From: Treponema sp.
Lineage (GTDB): Bacteria > Spirochaetota > Spirochaetia > Treponematales > Treponemataceae
NCBI GenBank assembly: GCA_024693045.1
Contig: JAILLQ010000022.1
Location: forward strand, 1-50,715
Direction: 5' to 3'
DNA: 50,715 bases
Shown here: piece after piece, positions 27,128-37,459 of the stretch
How the letters are laid out: each line of letters begins with the position of its first letter
Position numbering within the stretch: position 1 is the first letter of the stretch
The notes under the pieces: model-generated
Seen by the model: the letters and a program-made list of their open reading frames with translations, nothing else
Told to the model about the DNA's origin: nothing
Database searches by the model: none
Program-made: the position numbers and the translations under genes

Positions 27128-29929
27128 ATGAAAAATAACGCTAAATCGAAGATAAAGTATAAAAAAAATACTGAGTTTATCATCATTCTTATCACCGTTG
27201 CCTTTTGGTCAATTATTGCATCCTTTGGCCTTCTAACTCGTTTTGAAGCAAGATTTTACGACATTTTGCTTTCATTAAAAAAATCCCCCGTTGAACGCCA
27301 GGAAATTCTTCTTGTAGACATAGACGACACCGCTTTAAGCATGATGGGAAAATGGCCATGGCCACGCGACAAAATCGCCGACTGTCTTCTTATGATGAAA
27401 GAATTAGACGCTTCAACCGTTGTATTCGATATTGAATATCTTTCCCCATCCGAAGAAACTTTTGATAAAGAACTTTACGCCCAGATTATTGAAAATCCCC
27501 AGGAAAATATTTCGAACCTTCCAGAACTTTTAAAAGATAACGACGATTATTTTGCTCGTGCAATTCAATTCTTTGGAAATTCCTGGCTCACAATCAACAG
27601 CGGAAACCTGGACCTCGACATTGAAGAAAAAGACCTGGAATATGCAAAAAAACGCTTTTTGCGCCCTGTAACAGATACAAACAAGTCTTTTGATAAGCTA
27701 AAGTGTTCAAAAAAATACAACTCTTTTTCTCCAACCCTGCATAAAATCCTAAAAAATGCCCAGGGAGCCGGTTTTACAAATGTGCTTCTAGATAAAGACG
27801 GTGTGCGCCGACGAATCCGCCTGCTGGTAAATTACCCGGACGGAGCTCTTGCCCAGCTTTCATTTGCTCCAATTCTGAATATACTTACTCCAGAAAAAAT
27901 AGAACTCAAAGGCAGAACCCTCATTCTTTACGGATGCAGTCTGCCAGATGGAACAGGTTCAAAAGATATCAAAATTCCTCTCGATAAAGATGGAAGTATG
28001 TACATCAACTGGATAAAAAAGGCTTTTGCTTCTACAAAAATTGAACTTGACGAAAACGGCAATGCTTACACAGTAATGGATAAAGAAAACACCTCATTCA
28101 ACCACTGTTCAATTTACCACCTGTGGAATTTAGCCAATCTTGAAAAAACAATTGCTTCGGATTTAAGTACACTTTATTCAATCTGTAATGCCCCTGGACT
28201 TGTAACTCTTTTACAAAAATATCAGGAAATACTCGAATACAAAACTTATCTGCTTTCTTGTATGCAGGGCTTAGACAAAGAAAACAATATTATCAACGGA
28301 GGAATTGACCAGTCCAGCTACCAGGAATATTTTGCCCTTAAAAAAGCCTATTTCGAATCAATTCAGACCTATATGGAAAGTGATGAATTTGCCCAAACCG
28401 CAAATCAGGAAGAATTCTTTAACAATCATACCTTTATGAACTACATTCAATATCTTTCTGAAGATTTAGACACTTACAATTATACTTACCAGACACTTAT
28501 TCCAATGTTCTACAAAAAATTCTGTATCATCGGTGACACTGGAACTGGAACAACAGACCTTGGTTCAACCCCATTTTCAAATGCCTATCCAAATGTAGGT
28601 ACCCACGCCAATGTTTACAACACAATCATGAATCAGGATTTTATTTATCCTCTTGAATGGTACTGGGGTCTTATTCCTACTATTATATTTTCTGTCCTAG
28701 CCTTCTGCTTTCATTCAAAAAGAAAAGTTTGGCTACAGGCTGTAATAGGATTTGAATTACTTGCAATTATTTTCTTAATTTCTGCCCTTCTTATGATTTT
28801 TGCAAATGTTTATCTGCCGGTCTTCACTCAACTAACAATTGCCTTTACAACTTTCATTCTGGAAACCGTTTACCGCTTCCGTTCAAGTGAAAAAGACAAG
28901 AAATTTATCACCAATGCGTTTAGCCAGTGTTTGAGTAAAGATGTAGTAAACGAAATCATCAAAGACCCTTCAAAACTTAAACTTGGTGGTCAGAATGTAG
29001 AAATGTCTGCGATTTTTACCGATATCCAGAAATTTTCCGGCTTTAGTGAACTTCTTTCTGCCGATGAACTCGTTGAACTTTTGAATTATTACCTTACCCG
29101 CATGAGCGAAATCATCATGAATGAACACGGAACCGTCGACAAATACGAAGGAGATGCAATTGTCGCCTTCTTTGGTGCCCCAGTTCATATGCAGGACCAT
29201 GCAAGCCGTGCCTGCCTTGCTGCAATCAAGATGAAAGAGGCAGAAGAAGAAATCAACAAAACAATTCAGGAAATCGTAAAAACAGAAAATAAAGATGCAG
29301 TAAACCCAACCCTTTATTCGGCATTTTACATAATGGTTCACAATAATAGAACAATCTTTACACGAATCGGTATTAACTCGGGAAGTATCGTAGCCGGCTT
29401 TATGGGTTCAGAAAACAAAAAGAACTACACCGTAATGGGAAACAATGTAAACCTTGCCAGCCGTCTTGAAGGCGTAAACAAGCAGTACCGCACAAACGGA
29501 ATTCTTATCAGTGAAGCAACAAGAATGGAATTAGACGACCGCTTTATCGTACGAAGTTTGGACCGCGTACAGGTAGTAAATGTAAAAACACCTATCCGAC
29601 TTTACGAAGTGCTGGCATTAAAAGATGGAAGTGAAGAAAGCCTGGTGAACTATGTAGCAGCCTGGGAACAAACCATAAAAACCATGGAAAGCGAGAATTA
29701 TACACAGGCTCTAGCTCAATTTGAAAAACTTCTGACCGTAAGGCCAGATGATAACACCTGCAAATACTATATTGAATTACTCAAAAAATTCTTTATACAA
29801 GGTAAATTCCCTACAGTACAAGACGATTTTGGAGTTGCCTACAATAACGAAAACCCAAGCGATATGGATCCAAGCTGGGTTGGCACAAAAAAAGAAATCA
29901 AGGGAACCTTTACCCTCTTACAAAAGTAA
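27128..29929 (+). CDS. CHASE2-domain class III adenylate cyclase
   Basis: 933 residues. One N-terminal membrane helix (about 15-38), an extracytoplasmic CHASE2 sensor (about 45-480, including LLVDIDDTALSMMGKWPWPR), three membrane helices (about 505-580) and a cytoplasmic cyclase domain (about 610-830). Catalytic signs are the metal Asp in IFTDIQKFSGF, KYEGDAIVAFFG, FTRIGINSGSIVAGF and VMGNNVNLASRLEG. A helical TPR-like tail (AWEQTIKTMESENYTQAL) follows. It should make cAMP (cGMP is possible) in response to an outside signal. It diverges from the barrel-FecR operon across only 64 bp, which suggests shared control. Confidence 0.9.
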   Translation: MKNNAKSKIKYKKNTEFIIILITVAFWSIIASFGLLTRFEARFYDILLSLKKSPVERQEILLVDIDDTALSMMGKWPWPRDKIADCLLMMKELDASTVVFDIEYLSPSEETFDKELYAQIIENPQENISNLPELLKDNDDYFARAIQFFGNSWLTINSGNLDLDIEEKDLEYAKKRFLRPVTDTNKSFDKLKCSKKYNSFSPTLHKILKNAQGAGFTNVLLDKDGVRRRIRLLVNYPDGALAQLSFAPILNILTPEKIELKGRTLILYGCSLPDGTGSKDIKIPLDKDGSMYINWIKKAFASTKIELDENGNAYTVMDKENTSFNHCSIYHLWNLANLEKTIASDLSTLYSICNAPGLVTLLQKYQEILEYKTYLLSCMQGLDKENNIINGGIDQSSYQEYFALKKAYFESIQTYMESDEFAQTANQEEFFNNHTFMNYIQYLSEDLDTYNYTYQTLIPMFYKKFCIIGDTGTGTTDLGSTPFSNAYPNVGTHANVYNTIMNQDFIYPLEWYWGLIPTIIFSVLAFCFHSKRKVWLQAVIGFELLAIIFLISALLMIFANVYLPVFTQLTIAFTTFILETVYRFRSSEKDKKFITNAFSQCLSKDVVNEIIKDPSKLKLGGQNVEMSAIFTDIQKFSGFSELLSADELVELLNYYLTRMSEIIMNEHGTVDKYEGDAIVAFFGAPVHMQDHASRACLAAIKMKEAEEEINKTIQEIVKTENKDAVNPTLYSAFYIMVHNNRTIFTRIGINSGSIVAGFMGSENKKNYTVMGNNVNLASRLEGVNKQYRTNGILISEATRMELDDRFIVRSLDRVQVVNVKTPIRLYEVLALKDGSEESLVNYVAAWEQTIKTMESENYTQALAQFEKLLTVRPDDNTCKYYIELLKKFFIQGKFPTVQDDFGVAYNNENPSDMDPSWVGTKKEIKGTFTLLQK

Positions 29930-29937
29930 CTTTTAGC

Positions 29938-30957
29938 CTACAGATGCTTTGCAATTTGTTCCACAAAATCTTCCCCCCACCAATCGCAAAGCATAGTGTA
30001 GGCGTCTTTTTGTAGTTCCGGAATAACACACTGGTATAAGGTCTTTAAGTTCAAAAGTAAAAAACTATTACAATATTTATGAAGCAAATCTATTAAATCT
30101 TGAGTAACCAGTTCTTCTTCAGGATTTTCAAGCATTTCCTGCAAACTAGAAAAAACCAATGTAAAAACAGAAGCTGCTGTACAGTTTTTTTGCCATTGCT
30201 CAATAGAAGTAACCTTTGAACGACTTGAAATACCATCTTGAACATAATAATTATAAACAAAGGAATCTATTCCAATATAGCGAAGATTTTGCTTTGCTGC
30301 CTCAAACAAAACCCAAAAAGTAATTAAAAAATCTTCACTCATTACGCAAAAAATTGAAGGAATATGATTAAAAGCATCCAGCAAAAGTTCTCTGTCATAA
30401 AGTTTTGCCCACAAAAAACCATTTAACTGACGATTTTTAAGCCAGCCGTCCAAAATTTCTTTACCAGTTAATATACCAGGATGATTAAGTTGAATAGATT
30501 CGATAATAGATTTTTGAGTTTCTTCAGAGTTATTAGCACTGTTTACAGCTGCAAGAAGAGCCTTTCCGTGAACAAGCTGAGCACCATTTTCTGTAGCCGC
30601 AGCGTACAAAGTCTGAATAGAGCCTTCAATAAGGGAATCATCGCTGTCCATAAAAAAAACGTACTTACCCTTTGCTTCGTATAAAGCAGTACGCCTTGAT
30701 TCTACAGCCCCCTTATTTTCGTTATGAAAAATATACTTAACTTCAAAATCAACACACTTAGAAAAAGCCTTAACAATCTGCTTGCAGTTACGACCAGCAG
30801 AATCCCTACCGTAACTGCAATCATCCACAACAATGACTTCTAAATCGGCGAAATTTTGATTTTTAACAGATTCCAGGCAAGCCAAAAGCGTTTTTTCCGA
30901 CCCGCAAACCGGCACGCAAATGCTCACCCGAACATCTTTTCTTTTAGAAAAAAACAT
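29938..30957 (-). CDS. Glycosyltransferase family 2 protein
   Basis: 339 residues with the GT-A start VSICVPVCGSEKTLLACLESV, nucleotide-binding LEVIVVDDCS, HNENKGAVESRRTAL and the DxD-type metal site YVFFMDSDDSL (about 112-122). The C-terminal half is helical and less conserved. It is the last gene of the mosaic lipoprotein operon; its ATG overlaps the upstream stop (TAATG). Whether it glycosylates those lipoproteins is an open possibility suggested only by linkage. Confidence 0.9.
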   Translation of the reverse strand: MFFSKRKDVRVSICVPVCGSEKTLLACLESVKNQNFADLEVIVVDDCSYGRDSAGRNCKQIVKAFSKCVDFEVKYIFHNENKGAVESRRTALYEAKGKYVFFMDSDDSLIEGSIQTLYAAATENGAQLVHGKALLAAVNSANNSEETQKSIIESIQLNHPGILTGKEILDGWLKNRQLNGFLWAKLYDRELLLDAFNHIPSIFCVMSEDFLITFWVLFEAAKQNLRYIGIDSFVYNYYVQDGISSRSKVTSIEQWQKNCTAASVFTLVFSSLQEMLENPEEELVTQDLIDLLHKYCNSFLLLNLKTLYQCVIPELQKDAYTMLCDWWGEDFVEQIAKHL

Positions 30958-32411
30958 TACTCAGTTTTGTTGTAAAGGAAGAAATAGTTACTTTTATCAG
31001 CCCATTTATATCCAGTAATAAGATTGCCATCTAAGTCATAAATAAAAGAGGGACAATAACTAGTAGAACTGAAAATATTATAAAAAAACCAGGTCCCATC
31101 AGCAGGACTATTCAGCCCAGTAATAGCAGCTTCATTTAGATATGCATAGTCTTCAATACTATCTGTATAGAGAACACTAATCCAAGGATAGATTTTTGTA
31201 TCACTTGAAACTTTCGCCCCCCCCTTCAAATACGCTCTAAAAATGCTATAGTATTTATTAACATTTATTGTTAAAGTTTTATTGTCCACATCTGTAGCAT
31301 CGACTCTAATTTCATCACCAGCCCATGAAACTTGATTCGTAGCAGTATCACTTGATGAATCCAATGAAATAGTATAAGACGAATTATTTGAAGTGATGCA
31401 AATAGTTGTACCAGTGGGAAGAAACTCTAAAGCATTATATTCACTTAAAATCATATAAAAATCATCACAATAAATATCATAGTATAAATATGGCTCTGCG
31501 TTAGAGGCTATATCTTTTATTAAAGTCCAAACATATTTCGGAGAATCTGCAGAAAGACCATTACCAGAAGCACTGGTATCCATGCTTCCGTAGAGTTTCA
31601 AGTTATCTACATATATAGCTGTTGCAGTATTAATAATACCGTCGGTATTAGATGATGGGAGCTCACCAATAGAAACCGTATTACCTGTATCAAGAGGAAT
31701 ATAGGAAACATCGCAAGCTGTACCATCATCATCAGTATAATTAGCATATAAATGTAAAGTATAATTACCTACAGGAATACTATCGTTCGCAAAGTTTAAC
31801 GAACTATCATCGTTATCGTTACAACTCGCTGTCAAATTAAAGGTTCCTGACGCACCATTCAAACAAGCATTAAAGGATCCTACATTATCTGAAGTTAAAG
31901 TCACATTCCAGGCATCTTTAGGAAAATAAACTGTAAGAGTATAGGAAACATTTGCTGTTGAATCTGTTATTAGGCTATGTTGAATAGGAAAAGAAAGTCT
32001 TTGGTTTACCAGTTGATCATAAGTAATTTCTGTTAAAGTTCCTGTATAATTGTAACTTGTATCGGCCCCTGTTATAGAAATTGAATAGGTTTCAGTCTTC
32101 GAAAGATTTGTTATTGGTATTATTATTTTGTTATTTTTTACAGTATAATAACTTTCACCCTCGCTTTCATATGTAAAACTTTCATCGCCAAAAGTAAGGG
32201 TCACAGTAGGTTTTGTAGCCCAATGACTCGGAATCAAATCGACAGTGGAACCAAGCCCCCTTGAATTTTCATTACTAGGATCATAAAGTTCAAGAGTTAC
32301 ATATAACTCTTCAGAGGAACCTGTATTTGTAAAGGGTAAAATTGAATTCTGCACTTCATTTGAACAAGCGGCAAAAATTATAGCTGCAATAATGAATAAA
32401 AATCTTTTCAT
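30957..32411 (-). CDS. Predicted lipoprotein (mosaic family, short member)
   Basis: 484 residues. Signal and lipobox IIFAACSNE put Cys near residue 16. The rest is Ser/Thr/Asn-rich beta structure, probably Ig-like domains (YTGTLTEITYDQ). A segment from about residue 270 (DSPKYVWTLIKDI ... YYDIYCDDFYMILSEYNAL) resembles a segment of the next protein upstream (PAYIWDLLDLL ... IYIFCDDFAFDVAKYNEL). Function unknown; probably surface- or periplasm-exposed. Confidence 0.7.
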   Translation of the reverse strand: MKRFLFIIAAIIFAACSNEVQNSILPFTNTGSSEELYVTLELYDPSNENSRGLGSTVDLIPSHWATKPTVTLTFGDESFTYESEGESYYTVKNNKIIIPITNLSKTETYSISITGADTSYNYTGTLTEITYDQLVNQRLSFPIQHSLITDSTANVSYTLTVYFPKDAWNVTLTSDNVGSFNACLNGASGTFNLTASCNDNDDSSLNFANDSIPVGNYTLHLYANYTDDDGTACDVSYIPLDTGNTVSIGELPSSNTDGIINTATAIYVDNLKLYGSMDTSASGNGLSADSPKYVWTLIKDIASNAEPYLYYDIYCDDFYMILSEYNALEFLPTGTTICITSNNSSYTISLDSSSDTATNQVSWAGDEIRVDATDVDNKTLTINVNKYYSIFRAYLKGGAKVSSDTKIYPWISVLYTDSIEDYAYLNEAAITGLNSPADGTWFFYNIFSSTSYCPSFIYDLDGNLITGYKWADKSNYFFLYNKTE

Positions 32412-32423
32412 TCTATCTCTCTC

Positions 32424-35345
32424 CTACTTTAAAATGTTCCAACCCGACAAAGACGAACTAACACTCTTTAAAGGCATTCCAGCAAACTCAGTTTTTATTG
32501 ATGGGTCATTAAGATTGAACTTTACACATCTATGAAGGTAGTTCAATTCGCCATAATTATTTTTACTAGGTTGGTATAATCCATAATCATAAATGTAAAG
32601 CTCTTTTTCTTTAATTGCATAAATTTTATATGGGCTATAGAAAGAGTTTTGGTTACAATCACTTTGAGAATCTGGTATATAAGCAGTACAATTTGTGACA
32701 GATGAATACCTCCATGTATTTGTAGAGTTCTGCCAGCCTGTACTACTAAACAAATCTGTAATTGTAGCTGTATTAGCATTAAAGTCTGGCACTATTTTCA
32801 AAACGGTTCCAGAATAACTATATTTAGACTCATCTTCAAAACCAACTGTTGCATAGAAAGCTCCGTTAGTATAGCAAATATCATTTAGTTTTAAATCAGC
32901 CTCTGTCGATGATGTAATGCTAAAAGTTGGATCAAAACTACCATTGTTTGCGCCATCCCATTCAAAATGTATAGTAACTTCTCTACTAGTTGAGTAACCG
33001 GAACAGTATACAATAACCTTATTGTCGATTACGTCCATAGTTTGTACAGCTAGATTGGTGTAGGAATATCCTTCTGGGATCAGGGTATCATCATCATCAA
33101 AAAAGTTAGCGACCTGGACTATATTATATGTGGTGTTTTCACAATACAGCAAATATTTAAAATTTGTATATGAATCCCTAGCAACATCATATATTGTATT
33201 CGTTCCTATTTTTTCTGTTACTGCGCTACTAATAGGATAGTTTTTTAAAGTGTTATTTTCTAATAATTTATACACTCCTAATCTTGAACTAATACCCGTA
33301 ATACTGTCATAACATACATAAATATAATCATCACCAGGAAGCCAATAATCACTTACATTGCCCAACAAATTGATATCATTACCATCAGGATTATATAATT
33401 TTAATATATTTGTTGTTTCATCCAAATAAATATAAACATCGTCTAAACTTTTTTCGCACAAGTCTTCACCAAAAGACAATTCAAAACTCTTTGAAAGAAT
33501 CTGTTCATTCGATAAAGTTACATCACATTCAATTACAGCAGAACAATACTTTCCAAGCCCTGTTGTAGTTGGATTAAAGCTAAATTTATTTTCACTACCT
33601 TTTTTAACAAAAGAGCCGTTTAGCTTCCATACAAAAGGATTTGTGTTGGAAAGGTTAAGTGTACCTGTATCGGCCTCAAAAATAAGGTTGTCATCACAAA
33701 GACTAATTTTTGGATTCAAAGAAGATACTTTACTATTAGAATCATCTTCATAATATGCATAGATTTCAAAATCTGACTGGTAAAGATTAAAACTTCCCGA
33801 AGAACAGTTTAATGTAAATTTATAATAACTACCATCTTCGGCTGCAGTTGCAGTAAAAGCATAATTACTAGTTAAGTAATAACTGTCTTTTTCTTCATCA
33901 TAAATATAAATTGTCGGAAGCCCTTCATACATATCATATGAACAAGAAATAAAAGATTTATTTAGATAATCTTCAGGATTTCTAAAATAAACTTTAAGAT
34001 TGCTATTAGTTGTTTTTGTTAAAAACACATTTATTTTATCATCTTTTAAGTAAAGTTCATGAATTACTGGGCTAAAATTACTATCAATATCAAGATTAGA
34101 AAGAGTTACTTCTTCATCACTAGAATTCTTTAAATAGATTGTACTATCAGCTTCAACATTAAAAGTATTAGAAGTAACCTCTGATTCAGTACTACAAGTA
34201 CTAGATATAGTAACTAATCCAGAGGTGCTGTAAATATATATTTTTGTGGTAAAATCAAATGTTTTATCAGCCGTCAATTCATTGTATTTAGCAACATCGA
34301 AAGCAAAGTCATCACAAAAAATGTAGATTTCCTGGGCTTCATTTGTGCTTAGCTTTTCAAAATTACTGTAGAGCAAATCAAGCAAATCCCAGATGTAGGC
34401 TGGTGTAAGAGAATAGCGACCACTTCCGGCGCAGTTTGGATCATCCTTTGCGTAATAAGTAGACTGAATAACATTATCAGGTTCTGCATAGTAGGCCATG
34501 ATTGGCTCATCTTCATTAGAAGTTTCCATATTCCCATTTACGAAAATAAGCAAATCATCATGAATTACAGAAGCAATATCAATAATTGAAGTCCCATCAG
34601 AGTCAAGAGCATAATTATTCCAAGTTATTTCAAGAACATAATAACAAGCTGGTATTTCAGAAGCTGTAAGTGTTAAATTTAAATTTCCTTCATCATCATA
34701 TGATAAGCTAGGATCCAATTTTATCCCTTCAGTAGATATCTCTTCTGAGAACAAAGATATGTCGTCCGTAACAGGAAAAAGTTTAGCTTCAAAACTACTA
34801 GCTGCTATAGAATCAGACAAAATCCATCCGTTACCACTTGTAAACTGTACATAAAGTTCAACGGAACCATTTCCACTAACAACTTTTGGATACAACATGA
34901 TTGGAAGATTTTCTGTTAGCTTACTAAAATCTATAGATTTTGCAGAACCGTACAAAGAAAGTGTATCAGAAACATCTCCCGTAACATAAATATCGTAAAT
35001 ACCTTTTTTTACAGAATTCAATGATAAAACTGCTTCTGCTGCCTTTCTGCCAGTAATGTTAAAGTCTCTTGCGTCTTCATATTCATTCGAACTAGAAACT
35101 GTAAAATCCATGTCCCAATCAACACTATTGAGATCAGCAGTTTTTAATGCTTGCGAAAAACTTTCTGGAATAATAGAACGAGAAATATCCAGTTTAATAG
35201 AAGTATTTTCTGAAGAAGCTTCATTTTGAGATATCAAATTCTGCAAAAGAAAAGCCTTTTCAGCGGAATTATTATTTTCCAAATTAGAACAAGCGGTAAG
35301 CGCAATTAAAATAAAAGCATATAATGCCCAAATAAACTTTTTCAT
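32424..35345 (-). CDS. Large predicted lipoprotein (mosaic family, long member)
   Basis: 973 residues. Lipobox LIALTACSN puts Cys near residue 20. The middle shares the IYIFCDDF segment with the 484-residue neighbour. The C-terminal part (YSPYKIYAIKEKELYIYDYGLY, then a closing GWNILK) resembles the end of the 638-residue neighbour (YNPIKFCAIKDDYLVILDDGLY, GLTVAK). So it looks like a join of the other two. The C-terminal part has repeating short strands suggestive of a beta-propeller. Function unknown. Confidence 0.7.
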   Translation of the reverse strand: MKKFIWALYAFILIALTACSNLENNNSAEKAFLLQNLISQNEASSENTSIKLDISRSIIPESFSQALKTADLNSVDWDMDFTVSSSNEYEDARDFNITGRKAAEAVLSLNSVKKGIYDIYVTGDVSDTLSLYGSAKSIDFSKLTENLPIMLYPKVVSGNGSVELYVQFTSGNGWILSDSIAASSFEAKLFPVTDDISLFSEEISTEGIKLDPSLSYDDEGNLNLTLTASEIPACYYVLEITWNNYALDSDGTSIIDIASVIHDDLLIFVNGNMETSNEDEPIMAYYAEPDNVIQSTYYAKDDPNCAGSGRYSLTPAYIWDLLDLLYSNFEKLSTNEAQEIYIFCDDFAFDVAKYNELTADKTFDFTTKIYIYSTSGLVTISSTCSTESEVTSNTFNVEADSTIYLKNSSDEEVTLSNLDIDSNFSPVIHELYLKDDKINVFLTKTTNSNLKVYFRNPEDYLNKSFISCSYDMYEGLPTIYIYDEEKDSYYLTSNYAFTATAAEDGSYYKFTLNCSSGSFNLYQSDFEIYAYYEDDSNSKVSSLNPKISLCDDNLIFEADTGTLNLSNTNPFVWKLNGSFVKKGSENKFSFNPTTTGLGKYCSAVIECDVTLSNEQILSKSFELSFGEDLCEKSLDDVYIYLDETTNILKLYNPDGNDINLLGNVSDYWLPGDDYIYVCYDSITGISSRLGVYKLLENNTLKNYPISSAVTEKIGTNTIYDVARDSYTNFKYLLYCENTTYNIVQVANFFDDDDTLIPEGYSYTNLAVQTMDVIDNKVIVYCSGYSTSREVTIHFEWDGANNGSFDPTFSITSSTEADLKLNDICYTNGAFYATVGFEDESKYSYSGTVLKIVPDFNANTATITDLFSSTGWQNSTNTWRYSSVTNCTAYIPDSQSDCNQNSFYSPYKIYAIKEKELYIYDYGLYQPSKNNYGELNYLHRCVKFNLNDPSIKTEFAGMPLKSVSSSLSGWNILK

Positions 35346-35357
35346 CTCACAACTCTC

Positions 35358-37274
35358 CTATTTTGCAACCGTAAGACCATTTGTAACTCCTGAAGAAGGA
35401 ATTGCATAAAAGATATCACTTTTTGCAACTGAAACTTCACTTGTATTTAAATTGTAATACATAATTCTATCTCTGTTGTTAAAACTATCTGAATCAGAAT
35501 CCTCTTTCTTATAAAGACCGTCGTCCAATATAACTAGATAATCATCTTTTATTGCACAGAATTTTATAGGATTATAAAAATACTGTTCATCATCTTTGTA
35601 ATCAGGGATATAAACTCTATTATTAACAACACAACCACTCGATGAATCATACAACGACCAAATTTCAGACCGTTCGGTAAAACCTTTTAACTCAAAAGTA
35701 CCATCAAAAATAATATATTCATAACTGGCACTTTTGAAATATTTTAGACGGAACAGTCCTCCACGTGAAAATATTTTGCCATATTTAGCATTTAAATTAT
35801 AATCACTGAACAAAACATAAATGTAATAATGATCTGTATCAGGCTCATCGTCTATAGGATATTCAATTGGCTGCATTTCTACGATAGAAAAGTTGTCAAT
35901 GTTCTTTAAATATTCTGATAAATCTATAGATTTTAATGTAGTAGATGTGCATGCACTGTCATCACCATAATAAATTACTTTTGGCGTATCTTCAGATGCA
36001 TAAATATTCAGCCCATTAATTACTGCCATTATCTTGTATTTAGAATTATTAAGAGATATAGTTGTTCCTTCTGTACTATCTTCACCTATTTTTTTGTGGT
36101 AAGAAACAGTATTACCGTCATCGTCTGTATCATAAACATAACTAAAAGCCCAAGTTTTTCCACAAACTGGGTCATATAAAATTTTAGAAAATGTATTCGA
36201 ATAAGAAATATCAAGAACTTTCTCAGTAAAAGAATTTAGTCCCTTAAGTAACAATTCTTTTACATAATATGTCTCATCGACTTCTGAACAAAAGAAAACT
36301 TTTTCTGCAGCTGAAGAAACAAAGAAATTTTCATAGTCGATATTATTCCTTAGGTAAACACCATTTTCTAAGTCAAATAAAGATGTATCTGATGAATAAT
36401 CTCTAGAAACACCAACGGCGATATTCTTTGGAACGCTTGTTTCATTATCCTTATACAAAGGAGAAAAGCATTTTAAGTAATTGCATGAAACATCCTGTAA
36501 GAAAACATTAGTTTCATCACCTTGCTTAGTAACTATTTCAAAGCGGCAAGTAAAAACATTCTTTGAAAAGTCATCAACATTAAAAGTAGAAACATTCGAA
36601 AGTTTTATCGTTAGAGGATTGCTTATATCGTCAAGAACAAGACCATTCAAAGCCCACTGAAATTCGTCCGCTTCTACAGGCACGTTATTTGAATCAACAC
36701 AGGTAAAAGTAATTTTTTCATTTTTATATTCTAAAGTACCGCTTTCCTTGTAACTTTCATATTCAGAAAATTCAGTCTGTTCTTCATCACTTGTGTAAAA
36801 TGCAAGAATTTTGTAGTTAGAATCATCTTGTTGCAAATCCAGGTTAATTTCGCTTTCGCCAAAATAAGATAGATTCATATCAACATTTGCGATCTGCTCA
36901 CTCTTTACCTGGAAAGAAGACGAACCTGTGTAAATAACATCATTTTCGCTATCCAAAATTTCTACAGTAAGATTAATAAGTATATCTGCAGGAATTTCTG
37001 GAATATTTAAAACAACATCCTTACCGGCTTCCAAAATTTTGGAATCTTTCCATGCATAATTTGTGCCAACTGCTGTAACATTAGCTGTGTAAGTAAGCGC
37101 TTCTGTACCATCTGAATCACCTCTGGAAGCACTTGAAGAATACAAATCATTATTAAAAGCAGCACCAAAAGTAACATTCAAATACGATTTTTGCTCATCG
37201 TTTTCTGTTAATCCACAGGAAATAAAAGCAAAACCAATTAAACAAAAAGCCATAAAATTGATTAACTTTCTCAT
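35358..37274 (-). CDS. Predicted lipoprotein (mosaic family, middle member)
   Basis: 638 residues, first gene of the operon. Lipobox GFAFISCGL puts Cys near residue 21. The N-terminal part has an Ig-like strand pattern with YTGSSSFQVKSEQIANVDMNLSYFG, and the C-terminal part matches the 973-residue protein as noted there. Upstream on the minus strand is a TATAAT (plus 37310-37315), 36 bp before the start codon. Only a weak ribosome site is visible. Function unknown. Confidence 0.7.
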   Translation of the reverse strand: MRKLINFMAFCLIGFAFISCGLTENDEQKSYLNVTFGAAFNNDLYSSSASRGDSDGTEALTYTANVTAVGTNYAWKDSKILEAGKDVVLNIPEIPADILINLTVEILDSENDVIYTGSSSFQVKSEQIANVDMNLSYFGESEINLDLQQDDSNYKILAFYTSDEEQTEFSEYESYKESGTLEYKNEKITFTCVDSNNVPVEADEFQWALNGLVLDDISNPLTIKLSNVSTFNVDDFSKNVFTCRFEIVTKQGDETNVFLQDVSCNYLKCFSPLYKDNETSVPKNIAVGVSRDYSSDTSLFDLENGVYLRNNIDYENFFVSSAAEKVFFCSEVDETYYVKELLLKGLNSFTEKVLDISYSNTFSKILYDPVCGKTWAFSYVYDTDDDGNTVSYHKKIGEDSTEGTTISLNNSKYKIMAVINGLNIYASEDTPKVIYYGDDSACTSTTLKSIDLSEYLKNIDNFSIVEMQPIEYPIDDEPDTDHYYIYVLFSDYNLNAKYGKIFSRGGLFRLKYFKSASYEYIIFDGTFELKGFTERSEIWSLYDSSSGCVVNNRVYIPDYKDDEQYFYNPIKFCAIKDDYLVILDDGLYKKEDSDSDSFNNRDRIMYYNLNTSEVSVAKSDIFYAIPSSGVTNGLTVAK

Positions 37275-37424
37275 AGCAATAATTTTATTGATTTTTAAAT
37301 ATTTGTTCTATTATAAAACATTAAATTTGCTATAAATATGCATAAAAAAAGCAAAAAATTTATTAAAAAATTACATTTTTTATAAAAATTTTCACTTTTT
37401 TTTACATTTTTTTTTCAAAAAGTA

Positions 37425-37453
37425 TTGACAACTTTTTAATCTCATAGTATCTT
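37425..37453 (+). promoter_or_regulatory. Promoter of the candidate small RNA
   Basis: TTGACA at 37425-37430, a 17-bp spacer, and TATCTT at 37448-37453. This is the best -35 in the intergenic space and reads toward the structured stretch, not toward a protein gene. Confidence 0.6.
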
Positions 37454-37459
37454 ATAGTC

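Noticed and set aside
28970..29341. Antisense open frame inside the cyclase gene
   Set aside because: It is Cys/Phe-rich, lacks a ribosome site and lies opposite conserved cyclase motifs; it is a shadow frame, as are the other long antisense frames.
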